Shown here: positions 36,280 to 49,300 of the stretch, piece after piece
Numbering within the stretch: position 1 is the first letter of the stretch
Layout of the letters: every line of letters begins with the position of its first letter
NCBI GenBank assembly: GCA_914767715.1
Contig: OU612067.1
Location: forward strand, 10,168,001-10,232,000
Length of the DNA stretch: 64,000 bases
Direction: 5' to 3'
Source: Membranipora membranacea
Taxonomy: Eukaryota; Bryozoa; Gymnolaemata; Cheilostomatida; Membraniporidae
Position numbers and translations under genes: made by a program
The notes under the pieces: model-generated
Told to the model about the DNA's origin: nothing
Database searches by the model: none
Seen by the model: the letters and a program-made list of their open reading frames with translations, nothing else

Positions 36280-37097
36280 ATAAGTTCAGTACTGCAATGC
36301 ATGCAGTTGACAGCCAAAGGATACATAGTAATTCCAGCAATCATAATCATGTACATCGAACGCAGTAACATGCATTAGATAGTATAAGTAGTTAGTCCTA
36401 GCAAGGAATACTCCAGTCCTTGCTTAAGAGAGTGTGTGGTTTAGTAAGCTACTCTAACTCCTTGCTTTAACTAACTTCTCAAGAAGAGTCAGGCTAAAGA
36501 AACATGATTAGATTTGATTAAGGAATGTTTATCTTCAGAGGGCTTTAACTCACACTCACTCTTGAGGGACAACTTTAAGAACTCCCAGTCATTGATCCAG
36601 TGATTTAATTGACTACTGTAGGAAGCGTAAGCTTCATTGACACTCTTTTTCGACTGAATCAGGTTAAGAAAACATAGTAAGTGAGTGATCAGACTTCCAC
36701 TTCCAGTTTTATGGCATTGACCTAGGCTAAGTTCTTAAAAGTAGATGGGTGAAATGAAAACGTATCTTTAGAGTGAAGTTACCTAGGCTATCAAGTGGAG
36801 CACAACTCCGCAAACATACTAAATCATTCCCATAATGCATCTTTACCCTGGAATTCCCAGAAGCAAACAGGTCAATCTCACTTGACTCTATACTCTATAT
36901 TCACATACTATCTTTTTAATTGGTTATCTAAGTAATGAATGCACAGCTTTAATGAACCGGAAAGTCTTCAGAAGTGGAAAGAAGGATTCGATCTCTCATT
37001 GCATAAAAATAAATGAAATCTAGCCAGTTGTTTTCTGAGGCGGACTTCCACACATGCCAACTGTCTTGGCTTGGATGAAGATCATTAAACCGTAAGA

Positions 37098-37135
37098 CTC
37101 AGAGTAAGACTTGTTGTAACAAGTCTTACTCTGAG
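37098..37135. repeat. 38-bp palindrome, 18-bp arms
   Basis: CTCAGAGTAAGACTTGTT, then GT, then its exact complement. No flanking duplication is found. It is probably another small fold-back element. Confidence 0.7.
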
Positions 37136-38552
37136 CGAGGAGTTACAGGGGTCCTTGGTCCTTGGTCTGAGCCCCCCCTCCCCCCACAGACTCTTGCCCT
37201 AGCCCAAAGGCCTTATTTCAATGGCACCTTTTCTGTTTGCTTGTCTGATCATCAAATAAAGGCAATTTGGTATGTTTTAGCACTCATTACGAATGTGAAC
37301 CAATAGCCAGCAGTTGTTATACTTAGCATTTAGTTCTTACAGAACAATTTACTGGTATTCCCTGTATAGCCTTGGAACTTAAATAGCCCAAACATGTTAA
37401 AGCCGAAATCAGGTATCATCATTGTAGACTCCCTGTGTTATAGATTAAAAGAGATGTCATATTATTAGATTATTTGACAGTCAAACATCTGAAAGCCAAC
37501 AGGTCAATTTTTTTTTGCTTGTCTTGACACTCATATAATCACGTATACAATTTGGTCAAATTTCCACTTCTCTGAATTGCACAACTCTAAAGGTTGATAG
37601 TTAAGTTGGTGTTTGAAAATAAGGAGGCCACAGATAGTTTTATAGCTGTGTGGTAAATTTCAGGATCACACTAATCGGGTACATGTGCAGTAAGACGACT
37701 GAAAAAAGACTGGTCTCATTTTTTTCAGAATGCAAGGGCCCAAGTCGTTTTTCTTTTTAGGTTGATGACAAGTTTCCACAAACATGGTAAATATTGTATG
37801 ATTGTATTTTCATGGTATCTTGTAATTGTCAATGACTTGGGCAGTGTCTGTAGAGGTAATTATCTCCTCCAGCTGGCGGTAAGAGTCTTTGGGGCACAGA
37901 CTTCCGTTTATGCATCATTGATTCATATATTTGTGACTGAGAAGTGAAGTGCTGCTTGGTTGGGCTATAATTGAAGGATTCCTACATTATGAGGTGTCAG
38001 CTGTTGGTGTGGATGTTATGATTTTGAACACATTTTTTATTTATAATGAAACTTTTTGTAACAATTCATTTATCAGTATATATAAAATATAGTTATGCGA
38101 TCAGTGTAAACGCAGCACAGTAGTATATGGAATGTTTGCGAGCAACCAAATAATATTAGTGGTGAAAAATATCAAAATATCATATTTCTGGGCAGTCTGT
38201 TGGTGTTGAGACGTTATGACTGAACGCCATAGATTAATTCTTAAACTCTCATTCCACAACTCTTTCAAACACAGTATTAGTGAACTAATTTCCATTAAAA
38301 TGTTTTACTTTTTATATAGATTACATCACTAAGTCAATGTCAAGGAAAGTATGCAGTTTTAATCTTTAAATGATAATAACTTTTATGAGCAGAAATGTAA
38401 TAAATGTAAAGAAACCTAGTTTACTTGCCACTAAGTATAAATAGAAAGAAGTTTCATAGGAAAGTTTTAATTTTCAATTCACATACCTATCTGATGGGTA
38501 ATCTTCAATTGTTATGCAAGTTATCAGCGAGCAAAATCAGTTTATACACACA

Positions 38553-38600
38553 GATAAACCAAGGAGTTGTAGACCTGGGTCTACAACTCCTTGGATAAAC
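38553..38600. mobile_element. 34-bp palindromic micro-element of the CAAGGAGTT family, 7-bp duplication
   Basis: The body (38560-38593) starts CAAGGAGTTGTAGACC and ends GGTCTACAACTCCTTG. GATAAAC is repeated exactly on both sides (38553-38559, 38594-38600). It shares its ends with the 18-bp element at 63115. Confidence 0.85.
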
Positions 38601-38669
38601 AGTTATCAATTATCACAGTCGATTTTGATTGTTGGAGCTGTCTCCCACATTTTCATGGGTAGACAATTC

Positions 38670-41600
38670 TTAGTATCTATAGCTGTTGCTCCTGTGTTTA
38701 GACTTTCCTTTCAGGTCTCCTCCATAACTGCGATTTCCGGAACCAAAATATTCAGAGTAAAACCTGAAAATATAAATGTTGCTTAAAAACTAAACCTTGA
38801 TCTGCAAACCGATTTAATCGCATTTGACGCATTGCGTAAGGTCTCTAGTTCTATAAAAAGTAGCCTGTCTTGACAAAGCTTGTCAAATCCTAGATCTGAA
38901 AATCTCTTAATTTATCGCATTTGATGTATGGAGTACGGAATAAAGTTGTACAAAAAAGGAGCTTGTCTTGACAAAACTGGCTCTAATTGGCTGGTTGGAG
39001 GGAGAGGGCAAATGCTATCCAAATGGGTGCTTTCCTATATATATATATACATAGATACATAGTCAATTTGACAGAAATATAGTTTCACTTTCAGTGACAT
39101 GGCATTGGCTCTTTATCCCACCTAACAACCAATCAGATAAGAGCCAACCATTGACTAAAAAAGTACTAATATCTCTGAGGTGTGCTAGTGCTGACTTACT
39201 TGTCCCATTCAGGTGATCCTTTAGTGTACTGTCTGAATCCTCCTACAGAAGCGGGGCCTGATACTCTGGGGGCACTAGCTCCGCCCCTCATCTGTCCCTG
39301 GTATGAAGCATATGATGGAGCTCTCATTGCTGCTACAACATAAAATCCCTATTTTTATTCAAATATAAAAAATGAAAAGCAATTATTGCTATTATTCTCA
39401 CAAGTACTGGAGATAAAAAGTTAGATAGCTGTATTGAGTCAACAAACTTATATTTTGTTGCCCCCCGCAAAAATATCACACAGGCTTGAATACTTGAGTT
39501 GTGCACTAACCCACTTCTAACAAAAGGAACAGGTTTACGGATGTGCCTGACTCAAAAAGGTACTTAGTGCTTAGCTGATCAGGAGATGATCAGAAGTTAA
39601 TGCCATATCTTATTACTATGAAGCAGGTGATGTCACCAGTGCGCATAGTGTAAGGTCTTACAATTGTATTGGGGTGGTTCTGCCACAAGCATCTCGCCTC
39701 CCTCGTAATACTTTCCGCTAGGTGAACGCTGAGGCTACAAAATAATCAAGCATTCTGGGTAACTCTAGTACTTCCTGAAAAACACAATCTAGCGATATCG
39801 CAAGCGGTTAAAAGAACATGAGGCACATCAAACTATGTCATGTTTCAATAACGTTCAATTGTCGTGAACAAAAGTGACTCAGAGTCACATGCTCTATCTA
39901 TAGGATGTCTCATGATGAATCTCTCACCAGAAGATAGAAGAGTGGCTGGCCATGAGGACATATAAATCACACTTATTTGGATATTCCACTCCATCTTGAA
40001 CACCATATGGATGATACTATGTTCATTGGTGCGAAATGTGATATAGTTGTGCACCAAGCATTTCTGATTACAAACTTGGAAACAGAGTCACCTTCTTTGG
40101 TGCACAGTGATTTCCTGTGTCTGTCACTACTTTCCAGTAAACGGTGAACGCACATGTCTTATCAAGCTTTGCTTTTATTGGCTCATTCACTATGAATCTT
40201 AGGGAATTCAACTGCCCAATCATTTGATCGGCTTGTCACTCCCTTAATTTTTTTAATCTCCATCAGGCTTTGGTTAAAAGAAACAGTCGATCATAAAACA
40301 TTGTTGTAGTGAAGCCAAAACTGATCCACCAAACAAAAACATAATACTTTTCAAGCCTGTCCCTAGTCCAAGTGTTCAGACGGCAGCAATGTGAGTTCAT
40401 GGCATTACATTATCAAACACTCATGAACACTCATGAAAATGAGTGTTTGATAATGTAATGCCACTAACTCGCATTGCAGCCACCTGAGAACTTAGACTAT
40501 CTGGTCTCATGTCGTTTCATGTCGCACCCTTTACTTACCAGGTCGGATAATACAGCCACAACACCGAAGATAAGCAACATCAGGGAGACTATGATCTCAA
40601 TCGAACGCATTACTAGCATAGAAATAGCCACCTCATCATTCTGTGAGCTAAAATATGAACAATTAAAATTGATACTCCATGAAGGTTTAGCGCCATTCAA
40701 AATTGCTCCCAACATCTTCCTGATTGCTATGAGGTGTTGTCTTGTCTGTGAACGTGAAATGCTACTGCCATCACTCTCAGATCATATTCTGGGTTACATG
40801 TGGCTAAAAAAATCAAATTGCCGCTCTTTTTTTTCAGTTATGATCTCATGTCCGCTAACATTGTGAGTTATCACCTCAGCCCAACAACACTACCATCATT
40901 TTGCCTGCTTTAGGAGTTGTTCTCCTACAGGTCAGCCACAGTAGACAAGCAGCATATTTGGATGCATCGAAAATGCCTAAATCGTGTGTGGTCGGGTACA
41001 AGTAGGAGGTAGCTCAGTTGGTTAGAGCGCCTGTCCTCCGACGCGCAAGCGTTGGAGGTCTTGGGTTCGAATCCCGCTGCAGACTACTGACTACTGGGCT
41101 CAATTGACGCCCCAGGTGTGCTCCGACCTGCCTGCAAACTGAGAGCAATTTGGCGCCGAATATGGCGGCCGCGCCCTTAAGGCACCTGTATTTCTCAGTC
41201 TTCGGACAGAGACAAAAACTTGCTATTTTTAACCAACAAGTAAGATTCTTATTGTACATACTTGGCATCCCTGAAGAGTGACTGAATAGAGAATTCATAA
41301 GCTATGGCGACGAGACCTCCAATACATCCCAGAGTACAGAGGCTTACTATTACCATAAGCAGAATGTACTACAAACAAACATAAAAGTATGAGCATCATA
41401 AGGCCTAGTTGAGAGATGTCTTCAGCTTCTGCTCTGCTGGATGATTTCATGTCTATTAAATGCTCAATGATTAGAGCTTTTTTTCAGGAAATTCTTCCAC
41501 CACTATTGTTTCACCAAAAATATCATATTCCAGGAACTTATGTGAGTGAACGTGGTCTCTTAATATATATCTTGAATACTTTTTGGGATCCAAGTAGCAC

Positions 41601-44600
41601 ACAATCTAATGAAAATTCCATATTATGTAATATTCATGTTTGCAGTCAATATTGTTCTAGCATTCTGATGTCAGAGAGTCTAGGTTTGCCCTTGAAATAT
41701 TAATTTGATAACTATTTGGTAGGTATGTCTCGCAACAATGGGAATTATAATGGATACTTGGTTAATTTCATCTACCCTCACTACAAAAAAAGTATTCAAA
41801 AGGGAAAGGAAGATTATCCGAACCCAAAGAACTGAGAGCAAACGTCCAAGGTAAGAGCGCAGCCTGCCTTGACAAGCTTTGTTCGAGACAGGCTAGTAAG
41901 AGTGATGCCCGCCTTTGAACTTGAGCAAACACAATAGAATACGGCTTTATATATCAGATTCCAGACATTTAATGGTAACAAGAATGTGATATTCAATAAT
42001 TATCTTCTCATGTGGAAATCTAAGCGGCGGCCTACGGGTAGTGTATGATAAATATTATGTAAATTAGTCTAGCTATGGCGCTAAAGATGTGTGCTTTGCC
42101 AAAGCTAAGCAACTCGAAAAGCACTGGCACCTCTGCTGGGATTCTTCAGCCTTGCAACAAGTAATAAACAAGGTTGATGTCTTTATGAGGATGGTGTAAT
42201 TATTTAAAAGTTTCGTTTGCTGGGTGACAATACTTACCACACCACGATGCCTGCTGACGGCGGCACAAATCCCTGCCCATGCTGCTGGGAACGCAAACTA
42301 CAAAGAAAAACATTCAGAGTGGAAAATATACAACAAGTTATAGGTAGCCTTGTTAGGAGGCTATCGTCACGAGGCTACTTTTTGGGTAATCCACGAACCA
42401 AAAAAGTAGCTGCATGACAAGGCCAAGACATAGGCGCTAAATCAACACGGTTGAGGTTAATTTTTTCTCCAAATCTCCTTATTAACTTTCCAAGAGTACA
42501 GACACTTTTATTAAAATCATCCTACAATTGTTCATAGTTGTTGATGAACAAACTGCACAGTTATGCCCACATACGTATGTGTACCTTCACTGAAGGGTCA
42601 TAAGCACAAAAGGTAACAAAAGCATCCGATCAGTGCAAACAGCACAGGAGTGGGCGACCAAAATCCTAACTATAAGTCTGGTCGAGTTTCATTATAGTAT
42701 TATTGTTTTTCTTCACTCAACCACATTGACATTTTAACAGCAGTTCATTTTTGTCCTATAGAAAATCGATGAATGAAAAGGGTGTGACCTCTGGTATGTA
42801 GTAGGCTTCTTGTGTAGCAAGTAAGAAAACATTCCTCCATTATAAATACTTAATCAATATGAGAAGATTTCCGAAAACATGACATACACCATTTCATTGG
42901 AACTAGTGAAATTTAATTGATTTAATTTTCAAGAGTGGCAGAGCACTGCTTATAAGCACAGGTATGAACTGAACCCTGTGTCCTTCAAAGTACTATGTGA
43001 ATTGAAAATTCAGTTTGGGCAATTCAGCCTCAAACAAAGAATGCATAATAATAACCAAAACTAGGCAAAAAACTTCTAGTGATCACGCAAACCAGTTTGC
43101 TGCGACAGCATGTTCCTTTTGAAGAGGGGCAGGCAAAATCCTTTATGCTTAATATATTAATATATCCCAAGATTATGCATATCCTCTGATTCTCTCAGAA
43201 GACTGACAAACAGAGGTTTAGCTTCCATTGTTATTATAAATAGCTTTACTGATCCTTTTTATCAATAAGATTATTGGGCTGCACACCCAGTTTTCACTCA
43301 AAGCTAAATCTGCCATAAACTGATCTATAGCTTATTGATATAAAGTCTTCAATCTCATAACAAAATAAACACAGATTTATGAACTGACTGCTAGCTTCAG
43401 CCCCCCCCCCCCCCCCCCGAAGGTGAGGCCCTTCAGGTTAAAATGGTTGCCCATTGATGCCTCGCTGTACAGTGTATAAATAACTCCCTACAGAGCATAC
43501 CCACGCCCCGGTCTTCCTGCTATTTCCGAGTTCAGAGATTTAGAGGAAAACCTGAAGTTAGGAATAGCAATGAGGGTGGGGTTGATGATAGTATCTATCA
43601 TTCCACTATCTTGGAATTTTTTTGACAATGAAAGCTACTACCAATACTGCAGGGAACACAGGATCCAGGTGGGTGAGGTGTAATGAAGTAGTGAGCGAAT
43701 TTTCCCTAAAATCCTAGTGCGGCGTTAGATATGGACTTTACAAATGCTAAACTCATCAACAACTAAATCCTACAGAATCCAGTTAATTTTTTAAAGACAT
43801 TCTTCCACTCACCCTGCCATCAGTTATCTATTTTACCGAGTCAGCTCTAACGATTGCCTCGATTGATAAATGATGGTTGGGAAGGTTATACACAAAAATA
43901 TCAGTTTAAAAGGAGATGAAGTTATATTTAGGAGTAGGAGATGGCTCAGTTGGTTCCGGACCTTTAACAGGCATTTGTTGAAGGTAGTGGGTTTGTACCC
44001 CACTCCAGTCCATCGACTGCTTGAGTTTGGTTGGCCTCCAGTTGTGCTCCGACCTGCCTGCAAACAGAGCGCAACAAAGACACCAAATGTTTAGCAGCCC
44101 ATGCTTGAAGACTTACCAGGGAGTCAATAAGAATGTTGAGACCAGTTACAAGTTTAGTTCTTGGCTCAGCTAGAACACCGGCCGGATCTACCCAGGCAGA
44201 GGAGTATAGATTGAGTACCAAGGCTAGTATTACATGTGTCATCGCTACAAAACAGAGCAAAATTTTATTTTGCCACTAGTGCGTCGTATTTTCGATGCTA
44301 TCTACCTATTACAGGATGCATATTAGAATTAGACAATAAACAAACTTCAACTTAGTAAAGCCCTTGGGAAGACCTTTCAAAATGAAGAACTGCTGAGGAA
44401 CACAAATGAACTCTGCTTTGGTATTCTACTGATAAAAACTGAAACACCGTCAGCACCCTTCCATTGCCGCATGGAACTAAATGATTTAGTATTTGACTTT
44501 AGTGCATCCATCATCAGCAAGCCTTCTTTCACAAATAGTTTGTTGAAATATTTAAATGATAAGATTCACATTGACAGAGATATCATCTAATGACGATTGG

Positions 44601-44829
44601 CGAAATATGTTTGGTTCTTTGGGCACAGAGTGCCACAAGGGGTCAAAGACACCAAAGTACAAATTGACTAGGTACTAGGTAGCGTTGACAAATTTCTATT
44701 ATAAAAAAAACTTTTTCTTATGATTTGATGTGAACGGACAATTCCAGATGAAAGCGATAACTTACCAAACAGCATTAGGGTGACGCTGGCCACTATGGTA
44801 CATATATTAATCCATTGTTTAGATATCAT
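38670..44829 (-). CDS. Four-transmembrane protein with PPxY tail, MS4A/CD20-like topology
   Basis: Eight coding exons on the - strand: 44829-44766, 44244-44117, 42297-42238, 41368-41262, 40647-40539, 39734-39662, 39332-39200, 38763-38670. They give 255 aa. Hydrophobic segments lie at about residues 8-36 (first exon junction), 65-82 (FAFPAAWAGICAAV), 85-110 (YILLMVIVSLCTLGCIGGL) and 134-155 (SIEIIVSLMLLIFGVVAVL). Both ends are predicted cytosolic. The C-terminal 100 residues are polar and rich in Tyr, Gly and Ser, with PPQY (a PPxY WW-domain ligand) and the repeats YSEYFGSGNRSYGG. The hydrophobic pattern recalls CD20/MS4A and related tetraspan families, but I cannot assign orthology. Introns are burdened with SINEs, a LINE-free fold-back (about 40367-40495) and a micro-element. 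Confidence 0.75.
38866..38895. repeat. Decayed copy of the GCCTGTCTTGACAAGC micro-element family
   Basis: TAGCCTGTCTTGACAAAGCTTGTCAAATCCTAG retains one good arm and a damaged second arm. No flanking duplication survives. A half-copy (AGCTTGTCTTGACAAAACTGG) lies at about 38960, and another (CTAGCTTGTCTTGACAAGC) at about 55926. Confidence 0.55.
40367..40495. mobile_element. Fold-back element with 24-bp perfect inner arms
   Basis: GGCATTACATTATCAAACACTCAT (40401-40424) and its complement (40439-40462) flank a 14-bp loop. The similarity extends outward with mismatches for about 30 bp more on each side (AAGTGTTCAGACGGCAGCAA against its partner). It lies in an intron of the tetraspan gene. Confidence 0.7.
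41008..41185 (+). repeat. tRNA-derived SINE, copy 1
   Basis: The 5' part has a clear A box (TAGCTCAGTTGGTTAGAGC) and B box (GGTTCGAATCCC), as in a tRNA gene. The acceptor ends do not pair and a 10-bp hairpin interrupts the anticodon region, so it is not a working tRNA. The downstream CCAGGTGTGCTCCGACCTGCCTGCAAACTGAGAGCAA tail recurs at 44038 and 59352. Inserted antisense in a tetraspan-gene intron. Confidence 0.75.
41851..41904. mobile_element. 36-bp palindromic micro-element, 9-bp target duplication
   Basis: The body (41860-41895) is CAGCCTGCCTTGACAAGCTT then TGTTCGAGACAGGCTA. The flanks are GTAAGAGCG (41851-41859) and GTAAGAGTG (41896-41904), one change in nine. Same family as 30860, 32729 and 34005. 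Confidence 0.85.
43401..43418. repeat. Poly(C) tract, about 18 bp
   Basis: A run of C in an intron of the tetraspan gene. A matching poly(G) run of about 14 bp lies at 47440-47453. Confidence 0.9.
43931..44097 (+). repeat. tRNA-derived SINE, copy 2
   Basis: It starts GGAGTAGGAGATGGCTCAGTTGGTT (A box) with a degraded B box (GGGTTTGTACCCC). The 3' part CCAGTTGTGCTCCGACCTGCCTGCAAAC matches copies 1 and 3. Antisense within a tetraspan-gene intron. Confidence 0.75.
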
Positions 44830-46387
44830 CTTGCTGCCTTGTGGTGTGCTTCACATACAGCACAGACTAGTCCTTACGATTACAAGCCGCCGACTAAAAC
44901 AAGCTGCCTTCCCAGATACACTACAATGTGTGTATGTGTACTTGCAAGCTACTGTACGATGACATAGACAGCGAAAGGCCAATCCCTGCCCTTGTGTAAA
45001 CTCAATGAATAGGCAGTCTACAAGCTGATGCTAGAATCAATATTCATATTGAAAGCAAACCAGTTTGTCATTGAAAGGTTAGCCCGAGGTGTGTATACAC
45101 ACAATACCTTGGATTTCTATTGTAGAGTAAATTCTGAGAGGGATAAACATGGGCTAATGTAAGCACGCTCCAAAGAGTTTACCAAATCAGTAACAATGCA
45201 TTCATTATGTAAAAGGTATGGGTGGTGATATGATATTGTAAACATGTGATGAATTAATCGCAACAACCTATAAAATTCCACAGAGAATTAAGTAAAAGGC
45301 CGGTGCTCTACAATTTAAAAACAAAATAGTATATTGTCATTGTTACAAATGGCTCCATAGTAAAATTTTGTTGTAATCTCATACATGAGTAGTCGAATTT
45401 ATATATTGTGTGAATTTTTAATACCAACTTCTCAACGCAATACGTTTACTGGATTTTTCTATGACTGTTGACAAAATTACTATGCACCATGATCAAAATT
45501 ACAAGCAACCTTGTGTTTTACTAAATTTCTGACCGAGCTGCAAGTGATGTCGTGGGAATCAGTGCAATAGTTAAGTCAGAGACCTTTTGGTTGAGTTCAT
45601 GAGCGCTTCAATATGCCTATTCAGCTGTTTCGGCACATATTTTAGATCACTGAGTGAGTTTTTAGGAGATGATAATGACTATCCTTTGTGGGCGACTACA
45701 AAGGCTGTCAAACTGCCGGCATACAAGAAATTTGAGCCACACATAACTCAAGTGTAGTTGCGTCACATTATCCTATTTGTTTATTGTAACTATGAGTAAT
45801 AAGTGTATATTATGAAAAAAAGTGTATTCATTTGCTAATAATGGCACCATTACATTCTTTGGACAGAGACCTGGCATTTGGTTGGGGGAAACAGGAAGAA
45901 AAAAGACATGATCCACATAAGATTTTCTAAAGAAATTTGATAGCCGCAAAGATTTGGCAATATTTCGATTCATATGTGATTACTAGCTGCAACAAAAATA
46001 CATTACATACATTACATACATTACATAATAATAGTATAGTTTTTCATAATTCCGATTAGAAATAAATAATGACTTGCTAACATGCCGCGATTGTGAATGT
46101 GAACCGGACTTTGCAGGGGATATGATAGTCGGCAGTGATGTGAAATTTGTTCTGATACTTAGTTCAAACCGCTTAGTTAGATAGCTGGTGTGGGAGGGGA
46201 GTATTTGTTCATTTTAGGTGCCATATTGAAAGACTAGACTATATTGACAAAAGACAGGTAGAGGGATTTCTGGATTGATATACCGGCAAGTGATGATTAG
46301 CCTATACACACATGGCAGTGCCACTTCACTGAATCTAATATTCAAGTTATCGCCTAAACTATTTACCTAAATGTGCTGACCTCACGG
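44830..46387. other. Intergenic region between the tetraspan and GTPase genes
   Basis: It should contain the promoter of the tetraspan gene (right of 44829) and the 3' flank of the GTPase gene. A short ACATT-CATACATT simple repeat lies at 46003-46025. No further exon is seen. Confidence 0.45.
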
Positions 46388-49300
46388 TCAAAGGTCGTGG
46401 TCAGCGACGCTCTGCTTTAGATAGTCGCTATACAGCTGCTGCTTCTTAGCTTTAATAACCTCGCTGAGATAAACCTTCTGGTCTGCGAATTGTCTCCTCT
46501 TCTTACGGGAAAGTACGGGTCTCAATCTGTAACAATAAGAACTAGATATAATATTAATATGATTAATATATAATAAAATAAAACATTATAAATATGCAAG
46601 TATCATACCGTGAAACTTGATACTTTATTCTTCATCAATAGATGACTTTTCGAAAATTATACCAAATATTATGTCATTCAGTTCGTCATCCTTGTGAGTA
46701 CTACAGGCAGGTCAACAAAAACAATCCTGGTGATGTATGGGGTCGGGTAAATAGAGGGCAAAAAGGCACTTTTTAACAACTCCTGTCAGCTGTAAAATTT
46801 CAGAAAAAAAAAAATATAAATAAATAATTATACTGGGTCAAGGATTGATAGGGGGATGGGAAAGTGGTATATATAAAGCTTAAATTCATTTGACTGAATG
46901 AAGTTTTCTGCATGGGTGTGTAAAATAGACTCCCCCAACTCACCTAAGTGCCACTCACATTATTGAACCACTTTTATATACTTTTCAAGTGGATTCAAAC
47001 TCATATAAACAACAATGGGCTGTATAAATTTGGAGTTATCTGCTCTCAATTTGCTAAAATAATTCATTTGGCTTTTTACCTGCAAGCTTTTTTTTGGGAC
47101 TATGATCAACAATGGAGATATTCAGAAATGCAGAAATTCTCAACTACATAGGAAAATAATTTTAATCTTGGCATTGCTTAGTTAATTTTGACCATCAATC
47201 ATTGTCATCACTCTTATTCAATGCCGAGATTATTCAAGATTGACAAATAATAAATGTTACAAGGGTGAGTAGTACAGATCATGAATAAATTAGAAATTGC
47301 CTTCCCCTGGTTAACCCTTGATGGAGTATAATAATCAATGATTGCCTTTAGATCACCATGAACTTTATTTATCACTGATGAGAAGGGAACTGTCCGTGGA
47401 GTAGAACTTCTCTAACTTGCCCCAGGGGGCCGTCGGACGGGGGGGGGGGGGGGCAAGAGTCTGGGGGCTCAGGACTACAGGTGTATATATACAGTCTTTG
47501 TCCTTACCTAGACGCACACTTAGCCATTATAAGGAGTATAAGAGAGAGTAGTAGTATTCCTCCCAGTGTATACAGGTGATAGTCTGCAGGTATATTATTC
47601 CATACAGCGCTCACAGGTGCCTGTCAACAGTCATAATAATTACATTTTAGAAGCTGGATCATCCCCTTGTTAGAAACGATGCCAAACATAATTAAATATG
47701 GCATTTCAACCATAAACAGCCAGTCATTGAAATTTGTACTTTTCGATTTCATGGACAAGTTACAAAATAACCCTGATATTGATGCCCATCAGTTAGACCA
47801 AGTCTTGATACGTTGCCGTTCCCAAAACAAGTTATTGCTATCATTAGGCTTTAATCTTTAAGTCAAATGGCTCTCTTCATTGCACTTCATTGGGACAATC
47901 AATTTATGAATCATGACGCTGAAAAGCTTCATGATTGTGACCAGAGGTTCGACTTTCCTTGTTTTCTTACCAAACAGCAGTAAGGTGACAATCTCACCAC
48001 TTCTAATTTGATTGGGCTCATGATTTTTACAAAATTACTATAGCATGTACTCACCACATATAATTTGAAGATTTCCACGCTGCTATTACTGAGCATTGCC
48101 TCTAGGATAGGCTGAGAAGCGCTGCTAGCTAAGAAGTTTACCATAATCAGCATCGGTAGCAGAAATCCACACACTGTGAATATACATCCTTTACTCCTGG
48201 CTGAGAAGTTGTGTGACTTGTCTAAACTATAAAAATATGTACAATGTTAATGAATGATGAGATTTGGAAGCAGCCATGGATAGGATGTTCAAATATTAGA
48301 ACCAGGTTTGTTATCCAATCAGGGTTACAGGCTGGTTCCAGCAGAGCCAGCAGGCTTCAAGATACTGTATACAAGCCTATCGGATGTAGAAAAAAGTCTA
48401 ACCGCTTTCAACTCTTTTTAGTTATTGAAATTATTTATTGCCATTATTCTTTTTCCATATAATATCATTTGCCTACCATAGAGAAGATGATATTAGCTAG
48501 AGTTTAGTTTAGCTAGTATGTGGGTGACTTGATGTTAGCTAACATTAAGTACTTAATATCAACTGCTAGCTAAGGTCGGAAATTTTGTAAAGCACGAAGG
48601 ATAATTTAATGTTAGCTAGCCATAAGATACAAAGTACATTTCTTCCTAAAAAAAATTCACTCTTCTATGGTACTGCAAATGCTGTGGAATGAGTACACAG
48701 TATATTATCACTCTTACTCGTCTTGTTGGATAGTTTTATCTATTAGTGATGTAATACTGTCACAGTCTTTCTCTAGAGCGTTCAGAGTATTCTGTATTGT
48801 CTGATTGATTGTCTTCTCCACGTCCTTACATACCTCTTCAATCTGATTGGCACATCTACTAGGCTGTTAAATAAGAAAAGAGGAATCTCATTGCATGAAT
48901 AACGGCATGATGATAGCATGACAAATGTTATATAGTTTATGTGTCAATCAATTATAACCTTCTAAACATACAACTAAGTGTAGTTATAATTGAATGATGC
49001 AGTAATATTATTTAACTGCCTAGCATTGATCAAAATAAAAACAGTGATTAAGATTCAAAGCTCACAATTAATTTTCGAGCTAAGTATTTATGTTAGTTGT
49101 CTACTCTCTGACATAACGGTTCAGAGAGTAGGCAACTCTATATTTAGTGACAGATTTGCACTAAATGAAGGGTGCTTGAATAAATCACCACAACAAATTA
49201 TTGACTTCAACATTAGTAATCAGGGAACTCCCAACGTGGACAAAATTATGTTAACAGCGATAAGTGATGAAACAGCCTAATCTACCAAGCAATGTTCTTA

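Larger units (their letters stand above)
34839..38669. other. Long region without a recognised gene
   Basis: It holds the putative PHETA promoter (just right of 34838), the 990-bp inverted-repeat element at 35290-36279 and two palindromes (37098-37135 and 38553-38600). A C-rich run lies near 37174. I find no exon with domain or splice support; an unrecognised gene between 36,300 and 38,500 cannot be excluded. Confidence 0.45.

Noticed and set aside
39845-40155. Overlapping - strand frames in the tetraspan gene, considered as an extra exon or transposase relic
   Set aside because: No phase-compatible splice sites and no recognisable motif. The gene closes in frame without it, using the exon at 39734-39662.
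40474-40866. 130-codon + strand open frame
   Set aside because: It runs antisense through the fourth TM exon (40647-40539) of the tetraspan gene and has no domain or splice support of its own.
41008-41085. A tRNA gene
   Set aside because: A and B boxes are present, but the acceptor ends do not pair, the anticodon region contains an extra 10-bp hairpin, and the 3' tail is shared with two other dispersed copies. A tRNA-derived SINE fits better.
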